Part shown: positions 8,699 through 15,901 of the stretch, one piece after another
How the letters are laid out: each line of letters opens with the position of its first letter
Position numbering within the stretch: position 1 is the first letter of the stretch
NCBI GenBank assembly: GCA_016191425.1
Contig: JACPOR010000005.1
Coordinates: 1 to 32,550 of the forward strand
DNA from: Chloroflexota bacterium
GTDB taxonomy: Bacteria > Chloroflexota > Limnocylindria > Limnocylindrales > CSP1-4
Direction of reading: 5' to 3'
Length of the DNA: 32,550 bases
The notes under the pieces: generated by a model
Seen by the model: the letters and a program-made list of their open reading frames with translations, nothing else
The model's database searches: none
What the model was told of the DNA's origin: nothing
Position numbers and translations under genes: made by a program

Positions 8699-9073
8699 AT
8701 GCACGATCCGAGCCGCGTTCCGACGATCACTGTCATCGAGGCGCATCAGCGTCTCGGCACGTCGAGCGAGACGACGGGGCCGCTCCTGGTCGATGTCCGC
8801 GAACCGAGCGAGATTCTCCAGGCGCGGGCCGTAGGCATGGTGACGATGCCGCTGTCGACGTTCATGCTCCGCCATCGGGAACTCCCGACGGACCGAGCGC
8901 TGCTCATGATCTGTCGATCCGGCTCGCGGTCCGCCCAGGCCGCCGCCTTCCTTCTGGCGAACGGGTGGACCGACGTCGAGAATGTGGCCGGCGGCATGCT
9001 CTCCTGGGAGCAGTCGGGCCTTTCGATCCGGCGGGGGCCGCTGGCGCCAGGTGAAGGGGATCTTCCGGGTTGA
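8699..9073 (+). CDS. Rhodanese-like domain protein
   Basis: A 124-residue, single-domain rhodanese. 'LLVDVREPSEI' (about 29) is the CH2A motif, and the active-site loop 'MICRSGSRSAQAA' (about 73) carries the persulfide-forming cysteine followed by the conserved R-S-G-x-R. 'GWTDVENVAGGMLSW' is the typical C-terminal block. It probably carries sulfane sulfur in the cytoplasm, since no signal peptide is visible. ATG 8699 is preferred because upstream residues in the same frame are Arg/Pro-rich and unlike the family. It ends three bases from the end of the convergent kelch gene. Confidence 0.85.
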   Translation: MHDPSRVPTITVIEAHQRLGTSSETTGPLLVDVREPSEILQARAVGMVTMPLSTFMLRHRELPTDRALLMICRSGSRSAQAAAFLLANGWTDVENVAGGMLSWEQSGLSIRRGPLAPGEGDLPG

Positions 9074-9076
9074 GCC

Positions 9077-10528
9077 TCAGGACCGACGGCGGCGGCGATC
9101 AATCCAGCTGCGGACCGTCGCCGGGTGGGCGTACGCCCAGCCGATGAGGATCAGGATGATCCCGTTGACCGTGCCCACACCGGCCGCGGTCAGGTAGCCG
9201 AGCTGCTGCCCGAGTTCCCCGTCAATGCGGAGCGCCGGGACCACCGCCCCCACGAGCCCGGCTCGGAAGAACGGGGGCTGCGGGGCGAGGTTGGCCCGGA
9301 TGGAGCCGGATTGGATGCCGCCCCTGGTCTCGCCACCGACCACGAAGACGGCCGTCCCGGTGACGATGGCGTTGCCACCTTCGAGCCCTTGCGTCGGGAG
9401 ATCCGTCTGGTCGAGGTGCTGCCAATCGGTGATCTCGCCCGTCGCGCTCGGGGTCGTCCAGTAGAGTTCATTCCGTGGCCCGGACCCGTCGTCGCCACCG
9501 ACGGCGTACAGGGCTCCGTTCGCGGAGAACCCGGCGGCATCTGAGCGCGGTGGCATGTTGGCGGCGTCGGATACGGCCCATTGCAAAAGCTGGAGCGGTA
9601 CCGCGACCGCGTCGGGGGCCGGTGTCTCGACGACCTTCGGGATCCCGATATCACCTCGCTGAACGGCACCCGACGGCCCGTTCACGTCCGTTCCGCCCCA
9701 GACCCAGATGAAGTCGCCGACCTGCGCGATGGAGCCGTGGGCCACGGGATCCAGCAGCGCAGCCTGCTCCGAGAACGCGCCGAGAGCACCCTTGGCATCG
9801 AGCGTCGACTTCCAGACCGTTCCCTGCGGGATTCCATCGGCACCATTGCCGCCCGCGATGAGCAACCCGTCCGAAACCGGGAGGGCCATGGCCCCCGCCC
9901 GGACGGCGGGCAGCGTCAACCCCTCGACCGGGGCCCACGCGCCAAACATCTTGGTCTCCTGGTCGTACGTAAGCTGCCAGATCGTGTCGACGGCATTGCC
10001 ATCCGGCCCGGTTCCACCGATCAGGTAGACGCTGCTGCCGATGGACGTGACCGCGGTGTCAGATCGCGGCGCGGGCAGTGCCGGACCCGCTGTCCACGGC
10101 GAGAAGGTGCCACTCGCGGCATCGGAGATGTAGGTCGTGGTGGTCGGCGCGGAACCGTCCGAACCCCCGATGTAGAGGACCTGGGTCCCGATCTGCGCGA
10201 CCGATCCCGCTGTCCGGGCGGCCGGCAGAGCAAGCTCGGCCGGACTCGGTTCCCATGGCACGACCGAGCCACCGGGCGCCGGGCACGGAAGCGTTGCATT
10301 CTCGGGTGGGCAGAAGTTCACCGGCGACCACGCAAGCAGGCCCACCTCCAGGGTCCGGTTGACCGTGAAGTAGTACGCCCGGTCCGGGATGTAGGCCAGC
10401 ATCACGATGATCAGGGTGAACCACAGGAAGGCCTTGACGGACGCCCAGCCCCAGCCATCTGCGTCGAGGAGACCCATGAAGGCGCGTCGACGCCTTGGCG
10501 TGGTGCCAGCCTTCAACGCCTGCGACAT
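9077..10528 (-). CDS. Membrane-anchored kelch/galactose-oxidase-like beta-propeller protein in the bc operon
   Basis: A 483-residue protein with one membrane segment near each end (about 31-47 and 448-468) and an exported domain between. The domain has repeated kelch-like blades: hydrophobic strand, Gly-Gly doublet, then a conserved W. Examples are 'VLYIGGSDGS', 'VYLIGGTGPDG', 'LLIAGGNGADG', 'FIWVWGGTDVNG', 'LYAVGGDDGSG' and 'VFVVGGETRGG', about six blades. An N-terminal 'NFCPPENATLPCP' pair of cysteines could form a disulfide. The short C-terminal tail is basic ('DRRRRRS'), consistent with a cytoplasmic end. It is the last gene of the respiratory operon, nine bases after the cytochrome c gene. 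No redox motif is seen. The role is unknown: scaffold, sensor or accessory subunit are all possible. Confidence 0.75.
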   Translation of the reverse strand: MSQALKAGTTPRRRRAFMGLLDADGWGWASVKAFLWFTLIIVMLAYIPDRAYYFTVNRTLEVGLLAWSPVNFCPPENATLPCPAPGGSVVPWEPSPAELALPAARTAGSVAQIGTQVLYIGGSDGSAPTTTTYISDAASGTFSPWTAGPALPAPRSDTAVTSIGSSVYLIGGTGPDGNAVDTIWQLTYDQETKMFGAWAPVEGLTLPAVRAGAMALPVSDGLLIAGGNGADGIPQGTVWKSTLDAKGALGAFSEQAALLDPVAHGSIAQVGDFIWVWGGTDVNGPSGAVQRGDIGIPKVVETPAPDAVAVPLQLLQWAVSDAANMPPRSDAAGFSANGALYAVGGDDGSGPRNELYWTTPSATGEITDWQHLDQTDLPTQGLEGGNAIVTGTAVFVVGGETRGGIQSGSIRANLAPQPPFFRAGLVGAVVPALRIDGELGQQLGYLTAAGVGTVNGIILILIGWAYAHPATVRSWIDRRRRRS

Positions 10529-10537
10529 CGACCCTAC

Positions 10538-11596
10538 CTACTTGACGGTCAATGTGCCGGTCATGGCCGGAATCGGGTGGACGGAGCAGATGAAGGTGTA
10601 GGTCCCCGGGTCCAGGCTCGGGAGGACATAGGTGGTTTCGCCGGGATCGTTGAGAATCGCACCCTTGAAGACGCTGGTCCCGTCGGCGGTGCGGATCTCG
10701 ACGTTGTGCCCTCCAACGCCGACGTCCTTCTGGGTGAAGTCGATGCCGAACGCCTTGCCGGAGTCCACGCTGAGCTCCTTGACGTCGAACGCGACGCCCT
10801 CGGCCGTGACCTTGACGACCTGCGCGTCGGGCGGCAGCGATTCGGTGGGAGCCTGCGTCGTGCTGCCGCTGTCGCCCTTCCAGCAGGCCGGGACCGGGGT
10901 CGAGGCGGGATCGGGTTTGAAGGCCGGGTCGAGCCAGCCCTTGAACGTCCTGACCTTGCCGTCCGCGCCGATGATGGGTTCGTTCAGGGACGGATCGCGA
11001 ACGACGTACTCCTGGGTCGCGTCCGACCGGATGAACGCGATCAGGTCCTCGATCGCGCGGTAATTGAGCGGACCGCCGTTCGTGTCGGCCCAGATCGGCA
11101 TGATGCTGTTCGGGTCGCCACAGACATACCGACCGCCGACGGTGAGGACGTTCTTGAGGTAGACGGCATTCAGGTGATCGAACAGCTTCATCGGGTCGTT
11201 CAGCGGCGGGGCGATGTAGTTTCCCTCGGCGGCGCCCTTGCCCTGGGGTCCGTGACACCTCGCGCAGTTGGCCTGGAAGACGTTGTAGCCGCGCTCGATG
11301 GACGTGACCTGCTGGGCGGTGGCCTGCTCCTCGAGCCGCGGTGTGGACAGGTTCAGGGGCAGGCCGACCTCATAGAAGTAGTAGGCGATGGTGAACAGCG
11401 CGACGACGGAGACGGCCAGAAAGGCGACCCACCGGGCGCTGGCCGACTGACGGACGATCGAGGCGGCTCGCTCGGGTGAAAGGTCTCGAGCATGAGCTGA
11501 CGGCGGCGCCGAGAAGCGCTCCGCAGGTGCCGCCTCGCTGGGCTCGCGGCGGGCCGGCAGGCGCTGCTCGGGCTCGTGCCCGGGCTGATCGGTCAT
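10538..11596 (-). CDS. Membrane-anchored monoheme cytochrome c fused to a blue-copper (cupredoxin) domain
   Basis: A 352-residue, two-domain electron carrier. A polar N-terminal region of about 55 residues precedes one membrane anchor (about 57-76). The cytochrome domain has the heme-binding CxxCH 'CARCH' at 111-115 and a likely axial methionine in 'NSIMPIW' (Met166). After a linker of about 60 residues, a C-terminal plastocyanin-like domain carries type 1 copper ligands: His297 ('GGHNVE'), Cys337, His340 and Met345 in the C-x2-H-x4-M loop. It presumably takes electrons from the Rieske/bc complex on the outer membrane face and passes them to an oxidase not present here. ATG 11596 has a GAGG Shine-Dalgarno. 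Class and fusion are clear; the electron path is inferred. Confidence 0.85.
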   Translation of the reverse strand: MTDQPGHEPEQRLPARREPSEAAPAERFSAPPSAHARDLSPERAASIVRQSASARWVAFLAVSVVALFTIAYYFYEVGLPLNLSTPRLEEQATAQQVTSIERGYNVFQANCARCHGPQGKGAAEGNYIAPPLNDPMKLFDHLNAVYLKNVLTVGGRYVCGDPNSIMPIWADTNGGPLNYRAIEDLIAFIRSDATQEYVVRDPSLNEPIIGADGKVRTFKGWLDPAFKPDPASTPVPACWKGDSGSTTQAPTESLPPDAQVVKVTAEGVAFDVKELSVDSGKAFGIDFTQKDVGVGGHNVEIRTADGTSVFKGAILNDPGETTYVLPSLDPGTYTFICSVHPIPAMTGTLTVK

Positions 11597-11627
11597 CGGG
11601 AACCTCGATGGATGGTCATGCTCGGTG

Positions 11628-12302
11628 TCAGATGCAGCCCGTCGGGCTCTTCGGGGGAATGATGCCGGGCTGGCCGAGGGCCACGGGGAGCGGGCCGAGC
11701 GTGATCTTCCCGGTGTCGACGGTAAGCACGCCGTCCTTGTCCACGGTGGCCGAGAAGCGGTCCATGCTCCGAGGCGCCGGTCCGTACTTGGTCCCGGCGG
11801 CCTTGATCCCCAAGCGGTCGTAGCGCGAACCGTGGCATGGGCACTCCAGCCAGAAGTTCTTGAGGCACGGATTGGGCTTGCAGCCGAGGTGCGGACAGCG
11901 CTGATACAGCGGCCGGACGTTCATCGCCGTTCCGTCGCCGGTCGTGTCGGTGCCGGGCAGGAATTCCTGACGCGAGGGATCGATCAGGACGATGAAGGCG
12001 TGCGCGTTCTGAACGTAGCTCGGGAAGCCTTCGGCGATCGGCAAGGTGGAGTTCATCAACTTGACGTCATCGAAGGTCCCGATGACGACCTTCCCGCCGA
12101 AGCCGCCGCTCAGGTTGGGCCATAGGAAATTGAGCGTCCCGCCGAGCACCTCGGTCAGCCAGAGCGCCATTCCGCCACCGAGCGAGAGGCGCAGCAACCG
12201 CCGGCGCGAGATCCCCTCGACCGGGTGCTGGCGCATGGATCTGAGCGCCTGGCTTGTGAGGGCCTGCGGCTTGTCGGCTGGTTCGACGTGGTAGTTGCTC
12301 AT
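11628..12302 (-). CDS. qcrA: Rieske iron-sulfur subunit of the cytochrome bc complex
   Basis: A 224-residue Rieske protein. The [2Fe-2S] ligands lie in 'CPHLGC' (Cys136, His138) and 'CPCHGS' (Cys154, His157), with Cys141 and Cys156 placed for the stabilising disulfide. Before the single hydrophobic segment (about 40-62) is 'SRRRLLRLSLGGG', which fits a twin-arginine export signal of the kind Rieske proteins use as an uncleaved anchor. It oxidises quinol at the Qo site and reduces the cytochrome c/cupredoxin encoded next. ATG 12300-12302 is chosen because GGAG sits six bases upstream and the frame above it reads as non-protein. Confidence 0.9.
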   Translation of the reverse strand: MSNYHVEPADKPQALTSQALRSMRQHPVEGISRRRLLRLSLGGGMALWLTEVLGGTLNFLWPNLSGGFGGKVVIGTFDDVKLMNSTLPIAEGFPSYVQNAHAFIVLIDPSRQEFLPGTDTTGDGTAMNVRPLYQRCPHLGCKPNPCLKNFWLECPCHGSRYDRLGIKAAGTKYGPAPRSMDRFSATVDKDGVLTVDTGKITLGPLPVALGQPGIIPPKSPTGCI

Positions 12303-12330
12303 CAGATGCTCCGAACGCCTGTAGGTCGAC

Positions 12331-12948
12331 TCATAGTGCGAAATGAAGGCCGTTGGTGCTGTTCTCGAAGAACGGCAGGTACGGAATGACGAAGCTATAG
12401 CCAGGACCACGGAAGAAGATCCCGAGGAACGTCAGGGTCAGGGCGAGGCCCAGAAACAGCGAGAACAGGACGACGGCAGTCTTTCGCTCCGACGGGCGGG
12501 TAGCCAGGATGTTGGCCCGGTCGATGTATGGAACGAGCATCGTGCCGACGATGGCGAAGGTCGGAACCATGACACCCGCCACGGACGGGTGGAAGTAGGC
12601 GAGCAACTCCTGGAGTCCAAGGAAGTACCAGGGCGCCTTTGCCACGGCCGGCGTCACATTGCCGTTCGCCAGCTCCTCCAGTGGGGCGTTGATGAAGAGG
12701 CCCATCAGGAGCAGGAAGATGCTCATGACCACGGCCGCCAGGAACTCGATCGCCAGCAGGTGCGGCCAGGTCATGACCGTATCGTCCGGTTCCTTCTGGA
12801 CCCGGACCACGGCATCCTGCTTGACCATGGCGAGCAGGCGGTACGGCCGCGCCGACATCGGGACGCGCTGCTTGTCGATCTCCGTCCTTCGGGATGGATC
12901 GACCGGCGCGACGACCCGCGTCTCGTCGGGCTTCGTGGTGTCGGTCAC
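12331..12948 (-). CDS. Cytochrome b subunit IV (PetD/QcrC-like)
   Basis: A 205-residue protein corresponding to the C-terminal third of cytochrome b, encoded separately as in b6f-type complexes. Three membrane segments are visible (about 63-87, 122-142, 155-177). The Qo-site motif, normally P-E-W-Y in b6f subunit IV, appears as A-P-W-Y (105-108) in 'APWYFLGLQELL', so the usual proton-handling Glu is replaced by Pro. The N-terminal 60 residues are polar and longer than in PetD. The start is GTG 12946-12948. A 130-base gap separates it from the cytochrome b gene, longer than other gaps in this operon; it contains the perfect palindrome CGCATATGCG but no recognisable gene. Confidence 0.85.
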   Translation of the reverse strand: MTDTTKPDETRVVAPVDPSRRTEIDKQRVPMSARPYRLLAMVKQDAVVRVQKEPDDTVMTWPHLLAIEFLAAVVMSIFLLLMGLFINAPLEELANGNVTPAVAKAPWYFLGLQELLAYFHPSVAGVMVPTFAIVGTMLVPYIDRANILATRPSERKTAVVLFSLFLGLALTLTFLGIFFRGPGYSFVIPYLPFFENSTNGLHFAL

Positions 12949-13078
12949 GACCTGCTACTCATACCAGCAGTCGGGGTCGCCAGGACGAATTCAGTCGGAG
13001 ACAGAGCCGACCACGCCCGCGAGCGCACTCGAACGTGCCTGAGCGCATATGCGGAAGCGACAACGCACCGATGGTCCG

Positions 13079-13807
13079 TCATAGCGGGCCGCTGATTCCT
13101 CCGTCTTTCCGGATCCGCCAGAAATGGACCGCCATGAAGATCGCCGTGATGAGCGGCAGGGCCATGATGTGGAGGACATAGAACCGCAACAGCGTGTTCT
13201 GGCCGACCTCCAGGCCGCCGAGGAGGAGGAGCTTGAACGGCGTGTTGATCAGCGGCAGGTAGGCGGCCATGTTCGAACCGATCGTGATGGCCCAGTACGA
13301 GATCTGGTCCCATGGCAACAGGTAGCCGGTGAAGCTGAGTCCGACGGTGAGGAAGAGGAGCAGGACGCCGACGACCCAGTTGAACTCCCTGGGCTGCTTG
13401 TACGCCCCGTGGTAGAAGACCCGCATCATGTGGAGGAAGACGAAGAAGACCATCAGATGGGCGCCCCACCGGTGGATGTTGCGGGTGAGCAGACCGAACG
13501 TCACCCGAGTCTGGAGATCCAGGATGTTCGTGTACGCCTGGGTCGCTGACGGCACGTAGAAGAACATCAGGTAGACCCCGGTCACCGTCAGGACGAGGAA
13601 CAGGAAGAACGACAGCCCGCCGAGGCAGAAGGTGTACGCGAATCGGACGGCGTGCTGCCGGACGCGACCCGGATGCAGGTGCAGGAACACGTTGTTCATG
13701 ACGGCATAGGCGCGCGACCGCTCGTCGTTGGGGTACGCGTTGCGGAACAGCGATCGCCAGACCGGGCTGCGGCGGATGGTCGTGTCCACCCGCTCGAGGA
13801 AACTCAC
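13079..13807 (-). CDS. b6-type cytochrome b (N-terminal cytochrome b subunit)
   Basis: A 242-residue, four-helix cytochrome b subunit of the split b6f/menaquinol type. Heme ligands are His112 and His126 ('IHRWGAH...FLH') and His213 and His228. The 15-residue spacing of the second pair is the b6-type spacing. Cys61 in 'FCLGGLSFF' matches the cysteine that covalently binds the extra heme c_i (c_n) in b6f and Bacillus/Heliobacteria complexes. 'TGYLLPWDQ' is the conserved helix C-D turn. GTG 13805-13807 is the start: an AGGAGG lies six bases upstream inside the preceding gene, and GTGA overlaps that gene's stop by four bases. This subunit holds both quinone sites with subunit IV. Confidence 0.9.
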   Translation of the reverse strand: MSFLERVDTTIRRSPVWRSLFRNAYPNDERSRAYAVMNNVFLHLHPGRVRQHAVRFAYTFCLGGLSFFLFLVLTVTGVYLMFFYVPSATQAYTNILDLQTRVTFGLLTRNIHRWGAHLMVFFVFLHMMRVFYHGAYKQPREFNWVVGVLLLFLTVGLSFTGYLLPWDQISYWAITIGSNMAAYLPLINTPFKLLLLGGLEVGQNTLLRFYVLHIMALPLITAIFMAVHFWRIRKDGGISGPL

Positions 13808-15639
13808 CTGGGTCCTCCTGCCACGCCGGCCGTGCCGGCGAGCTGAGCATCGCGGTACGACTCCTTGTAGAGCCGCCCATCGCTCGAGATCTCCTGAAGC
13901 TCGAACCGCTCCATCGTAATGGCGTCGAAGGGGCACCGCTTGACGCACAGGGCGCAGCGGATGCAGCGCTCCTCGTCCAGAATCATGGCGCCGCCATTCT
14001 CCCAGCCGTAGGCCTCTTCGATTTCGGGCAGCAGGCCCTCGCTCTTCAACTGGTTGATGTCGACCATGTGGATCACGCCCTCGGGGCAGACATCAGCGCA
14101 AGCGCCGCATAGGACGCAGCGGAACGGGTCGAACCAGATGTTGTAGTTGCACATCAGGCAGCGGGTCGACTCGGCCACCGCGCCGGTAGCGTCATAGCCC
14201 ATCTCGACGGGCGTCGTGAAGTTGACCGACGGATCCGTCGAGGGCATCCGCTCAATGACCGGGACCATCGGAATGTGCTGGCGCGGCAGGATGTCATAGA
14301 ACTCGGGCATCTCGTGGCGCCACGAGCTGGTGACCTTCACGTTCGCGGCAACAGTCACGTCGGTCCGACCGGCAAGGTATCGATCGATCGCGTAGGCGGC
14401 CTTCTTGCCGTGGCCGGCGGCCTCGATGAGCGTCGTCGGGCCGGTCACGAAGTCGCCGCAGGCGAAGACGCCGCGGACGTTCGTGGCGTACGTCGCGGGG
14501 TCCACCTTTACTCGGCCCCGGTTGACCTCGAAGGCCGACACGACGGGCAGGAAGGTGAGGTCGGCTGCCTGCGAGACGGCCGGAATCACGACATCGGCCG
14601 GGATCACGAACTCGGAGCCTTCGATCGGCACCGGGGACCGGCGGCCCGAGGCGTCCGGCTCGCCGAGTCGGTTACGGACGAAGCGCACGCCGGTGACGTG
14701 GCCGTTCTCGCCGAGCACCTCGACGGGACTGGCCAGAAACTCCATCCGGACGCCTTCGCGTTCGGTTTCGCCGAGCTCCTCCTCGTCGACGACCAGCTCG
14801 GACCGGGTGCGCCGGTACACGATGGAGACGCGATCAGCGCCGTGGCGGAGGGCCGTCCGCGAACAGTCCATGGCGGTGTAGCCACCACCGATGACCACGA
14901 CGTCCCGCCCGACGGCCAGCTCCTCGCCCAGGTTGGCTCGCTTCATGAAATCGACGCCGTAGTCCACGCCCTCGAGATCGGCGCCGGGCACGTCCAGGGC
15001 CACGGCGTTCATCGCCCCGGCCGTGATCGCGATCGAGTCGAAGTCCCGCTGGAGATCCTCGAACGTGATCTCCTGGCCGATGGTCGTGTTGAAATGAAAC
15101 TGGACGCCCAGGCGCTCGACCAGGCGCACGTCCATCTCGATGGCCTCCCGTGGCAGCCGGAAGGCCGGAACGCCGATGAGCATCGTTCCGCCGCCGTACG
15201 GGAGGCTGTCGTAGACATCGACGCCATAGCCCTTCATCGCGAGCTCGCGGGCGACGGAAATGCCGGCCGGGCCCGCGCCCACCACGGCGACCCGCTCGTC
15301 ACGAGCCGCGATCTGGGGCATGACGTCCGGAATGCCCGACGCCTCGTGCCACTCCACGAGGAAGCGCTTCATCGCGCGAATGGCAAGCGGACGATCGATG
15401 TCGCCGCGACGACAGGCACGCTCGCAGGGCGCAGAGCAGACGTATGAACACATCGCCGCGACCGGGTTCGGTTCGCGCGACAGGATGTAGCCCTCCTCGA
15501 ACCGCCCTTCGGCGGCGAGGTTCAGGTAGCCGCGGCAGTTCGTCCCGACGGGGCACGCCTCCTGACACTCGATGTTGCACTGCAACCACGAAGCGTCGAC
15601 AGGCTGGACGAGGAATTCCTGGTGCAGGTCGAGAGCCAA
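13804..15639 (-). CDS. GltD-like NAD(P)/FAD oxidoreductase with N- and C-terminal 4Fe-4S modules
   Basis: A 611-residue flavoprotein heading the bc operon. The N-terminus has a GltD/DPD-type double 4Fe-4S domain (Cys21, 25, 29, 35 and 64, 68, 72, 76). FAD binding is 'VAVVGAGPAGISVARE' (about 117) and NAD(P)H binding is 'VVVIGGGYTAMDCSR' (about 250). The C-terminus adds a CxxC pair ('RCLMCNY') and two ferredoxin clusters, 'CVLCGACADVCPEG' and 'CIRCALCVKRCPFD'. No glutamate synthase large subunit is encoded nearby. Coupling to cytochrome b (4-base overlap) suggests it passes electrons between NAD(P)H or ferredoxin and the quinone pool or the bc complex; that is inference. The start is TTG 15639, the first plausible one, with a weak ribosome-binding site. 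Confidence 0.8.
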   Translation of the reverse strand: MALDLHQEFLVQPVDASWLQCNIECQEACPVGTNCRGYLNLAAEGRFEEGYILSREPNPVAAMCSYVCSAPCERACRRGDIDRPLAIRAMKRFLVEWHEASGIPDVMPQIAARDERVAVVGAGPAGISVARELAMKGYGVDVYDSLPYGGGTMLIGVPAFRLPREAIEMDVRLVERLGVQFHFNTTIGQEITFEDLQRDFDSIAITAGAMNAVALDVPGADLEGVDYGVDFMKRANLGEELAVGRDVVVIGGGYTAMDCSRTALRHGADRVSIVYRRTRSELVVDEEELGETEREGVRMEFLASPVEVLGENGHVTGVRFVRNRLGEPDASGRRSPVPIEGSEFVIPADVVIPAVSQAADLTFLPVVSAFEVNRGRVKVDPATYATNVRGVFACGDFVTGPTTLIEAAGHGKKAAYAIDRYLAGRTDVTVAANVKVTSSWRHEMPEFYDILPRQHIPMVPVIERMPSTDPSVNFTTPVEMGYDATGAVAESTRCLMCNYNIWFDPFRCVLCGACADVCPEGVIHMVDINQLKSEGLLPEIEEAYGWENGGAMILDEERCIRCALCVKRCPFDAITMERFELQEISSDGRLYKESYRDAQLAGTAGVAGGPR

Positions 15640-15651
15640 GAAGCAGTCGTG

Positions 15652-15696
15652 CCTTTCTTGTTTGGCGGCGCGTTTGGGGCGGGGCGAACAAGAAGG
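15652..15696 (-). promoter_or_regulatory. Possible leader hairpin before the respiratory operon
   Basis: On the transcript strand CCTTCTTGTT is followed 24 bases later by AACAAGAAAGG. This gives a ten-pair stem with one bulge, ending 12 bases before the TTG start. There is no U-tract, so it is not a typical terminator. It could modulate translation initiation. Whether it is real is uncertain. Confidence 0.35.
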
Positions 15697-15723
15697 CCCG
15701 CTTGGACGAGTGCCGGCCTGTGC

Positions 15724-15753
15724 AATCTACCATCGCGCGGAGTTCGGGCGCAA
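15724..15753 (-). promoter_or_regulatory. Candidate promoter of the respiratory operon
   Basis: The minus strand reads TTGCGC, 18 bases, TAGATT, a fair match to a housekeeping-sigma -35/-10 pair. Predicted transcription starts near 15717 and gives a leader of about 78 bases before the TTG start at 15639. Confidence 0.4.
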
Positions 15754-15822
15754 AGGTGAGCCCGTATTCCTTCGCCGCCCTGCCCGTGCCGTCCATGCCC
15801 GGCATGAACTTGCCCGAATGGG

Positions 15823-15851
15823 TTGACGCGACTGCATGTCGCAGCTACGCT
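15823..15851 (+). promoter_or_regulatory. Candidate promoter of the 15902 membrane-protein gene
   Basis: TTGACG, 17 bases, TACGCT: an almost ideal -35 element with optimal spacing. Transcription would begin near 15858, placing ATG 15836 upstream of the transcript and supporting ATG 15902 as the true start. Confidence 0.5.
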
Positions 15852-15901
15852 CCCTCCTGGACGACGGTCGGCGGAGGTGGCTGGCCGGAAAGGGACGGGA
15901 G

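Noticed and set aside
9581-11479. A 632-codon plus-strand open frame
   Set aside because: Antisense to the kelch and cytochrome c/cupredoxin genes; composition is Arg/Asp-rich with no domain.
14275-15447. A 390-codon plus-strand open frame
   Set aside because: Antisense to the Fe-S flavoprotein; rich in His, Asp and Arg without structure.
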